Shown in pieces: positions 63,452-64,000 of a stretch of 64,000 nt of DNA. A program made the position numbers and the translations under genes. Position 1 is the stretch's first letter. Each line of letters starts with the position of its first letter. The DNA is from Nostoc flagelliforme FACHB-838 (GTDB lineage Bacteria; Cyanobacteriota; Cyanobacteriia; Cyanobacteriales; Nostocaceae). Location: contig NZ_JACJSI010000027.1 of NCBI RefSeq assembly GCF_014698065.1, positions 1 to 64,000 on the forward strand. Reading direction: 5' to 3'. The notes beneath the pieces were generated by a model. It had not been told where the DNA came from and ran no database searches. It saw nothing but the letters and a program-made list of their open reading frames with translations.

Positions 63452-64000
63452 TTATAGTCGATTCTTAGTTGGAATCACAATCATCGAGAAATAGGGTACT
63501 TCATCTGGATCAACTTCATCCAGGGGTATGATGCGTTGCTGTGATGTTGATGCCCGCTCAATATATCTTGCCCGTGATGCTAGCCCTAATTTATGCAGGA
63601 TATCTCGTACTTTGGTAAAGTGACGACCTAGCTTCATAATTGCTGCTGCGTCGGTCATCAGCAGATGTGTAGTCAGTTCTTCTGCTGGCAATGGTGCGGG
63701 TAAGACTGTGAGAATATCGGTATAGTAGGTGAAAGGTACACCCAATGCTACCGGACAAGCCATCAGCGAGGAAACCCCGGGGACAACTTCTGTTTCATAC
63801 TGGTCACATAACCGCGTGAACAGGTACATGAACGAACCATAGAAAAATGGATCGCCCTCACATAGCACTACGACATCTCGACCCGCCGCTAAATGGTCGG
63901 CGATTGGTTCAATTTCTTTATCATAAATAGACTTTGCCTTTTCTGGTTCCAAAGCGCGGGGGAGGTGAAATAATACCTCGATTTGATTACCCGGTAGATA
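63452..64000 (-). CDS. cobI: Precorrin-2 C20-methyltransferase (partial)
   Basis: The C-terminal 182 codons of a gene that continues beyond the window edge on the minus strand. The tetrapyrrole methylase motifs are clear: VVVLCEGDPFFYGSFMYLFT (SAM- and substrate-binding G-D-P-x-F-Y), EVVPGVSSLMACPVALGVPF, LMTDAAAIMKLGRHFTKVRD and VPYFSMIVIP. The enzyme adds the C20 methyl group in cobalamin synthesis. The frame has no stop through base 64000, so the apparent TTG start at 63952 is not the true one. Confidence 0.9.
   Translation of the reverse strand, partial: YLPGNQIEVLFHLPRALEPEKAKSIYDKEIEPIADHLAAGRDVVVLCEGDPFFYGSFMYLFTRLCDQYETEVVPGVSSLMACPVALGVPFTYYTDILTVLPAPLPAEELTTHLLMTDAAAIMKLGRHFTKVRDILHKLGLASRARYIERASTSQQRIIPLDEVDPDEVPYFSMIVIPTKNRL

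Overview
The window comes from a filamentous cyanobacterium of the Nostoc/Anabaena type. The signs are the end of a photosystem II D2 gene, an SLH-OprB porin, the fused panC/cmk gene, a cyanobacterial FeSOD, frequent GCGATCGC (HIP1) octamers and abundant heptamer and palindromic repeats of the Nostoc kind. GC looks to be near 40% by eye. Gene calls rest on motif reading and memory of families, because no search was possible.

Layout. 1-900: psbD end, terminator, and an unexplained structured RNA candidate with a 23-codon ORF. 901-7100: pterin dehydratase, SLH-porin, an Rrf2 regulator next to cysteine synthase, a J-domain protein and a two-domain PTPS protein. 7300-17500: Uma2 nuclease, a PrsW-type protease gene broken by one amber codon, a methyltransferase, a DUF3352 protein, an M1 aminopeptidase carrying a repeat inside its reading frame, and an ABC1/UbiB kinase. 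17800-29700: a surface-glycan island, with nine minus-strand genes in operon-like order (ATP-grasp-like protein, GT2, GT4, ABC exporter, GT4, GT10, three tandem paralogous glycosyltransferases) and one facing glycosyltransferase. The ABC exporter ends in two tandem modules that resemble histidine-kinase dimerisation domains.

30000-45600: housekeeping genes (gloB, rplI, dnaB, FKBP, ileS) mixed with a ParA-like ATPase, a permease-PAS-GGDEF-EAL protein, and a histidine-decarboxylase-like enzyme that is one residue short beside its PLP lysine. 45600-50000: a repeat-rich stretch with a 21/42-bp tandem array and several MITE-like palindromes, then AbrB-family, TrpF-like and DUF1838 genes and an apparent solitary IS200/IS605 end. 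50000-58950: glsA, rlpA, panC/cmk, sodB, a GC-richer PurM-like gene and a PHP-domain gene.

59000-63200: an arsenic resistance operon (arsR upstream, then a decayed pstS-like gene, acr3, arsC, a tyrosine phosphatase and arsH), with a duplicated candidate ArsR box before the pstS remnant. The window closes inside cobI.

The least ordinary items are the ABC exporter with HisKA-like tails in the glycan operon, the APC-GGDEF-EAL protein, the structured RNA after psbD, and the remodelled enzymes (HDC-like, TrpF-like, PurM-like). No CRISPR array, rRNA or tRNA was seen.
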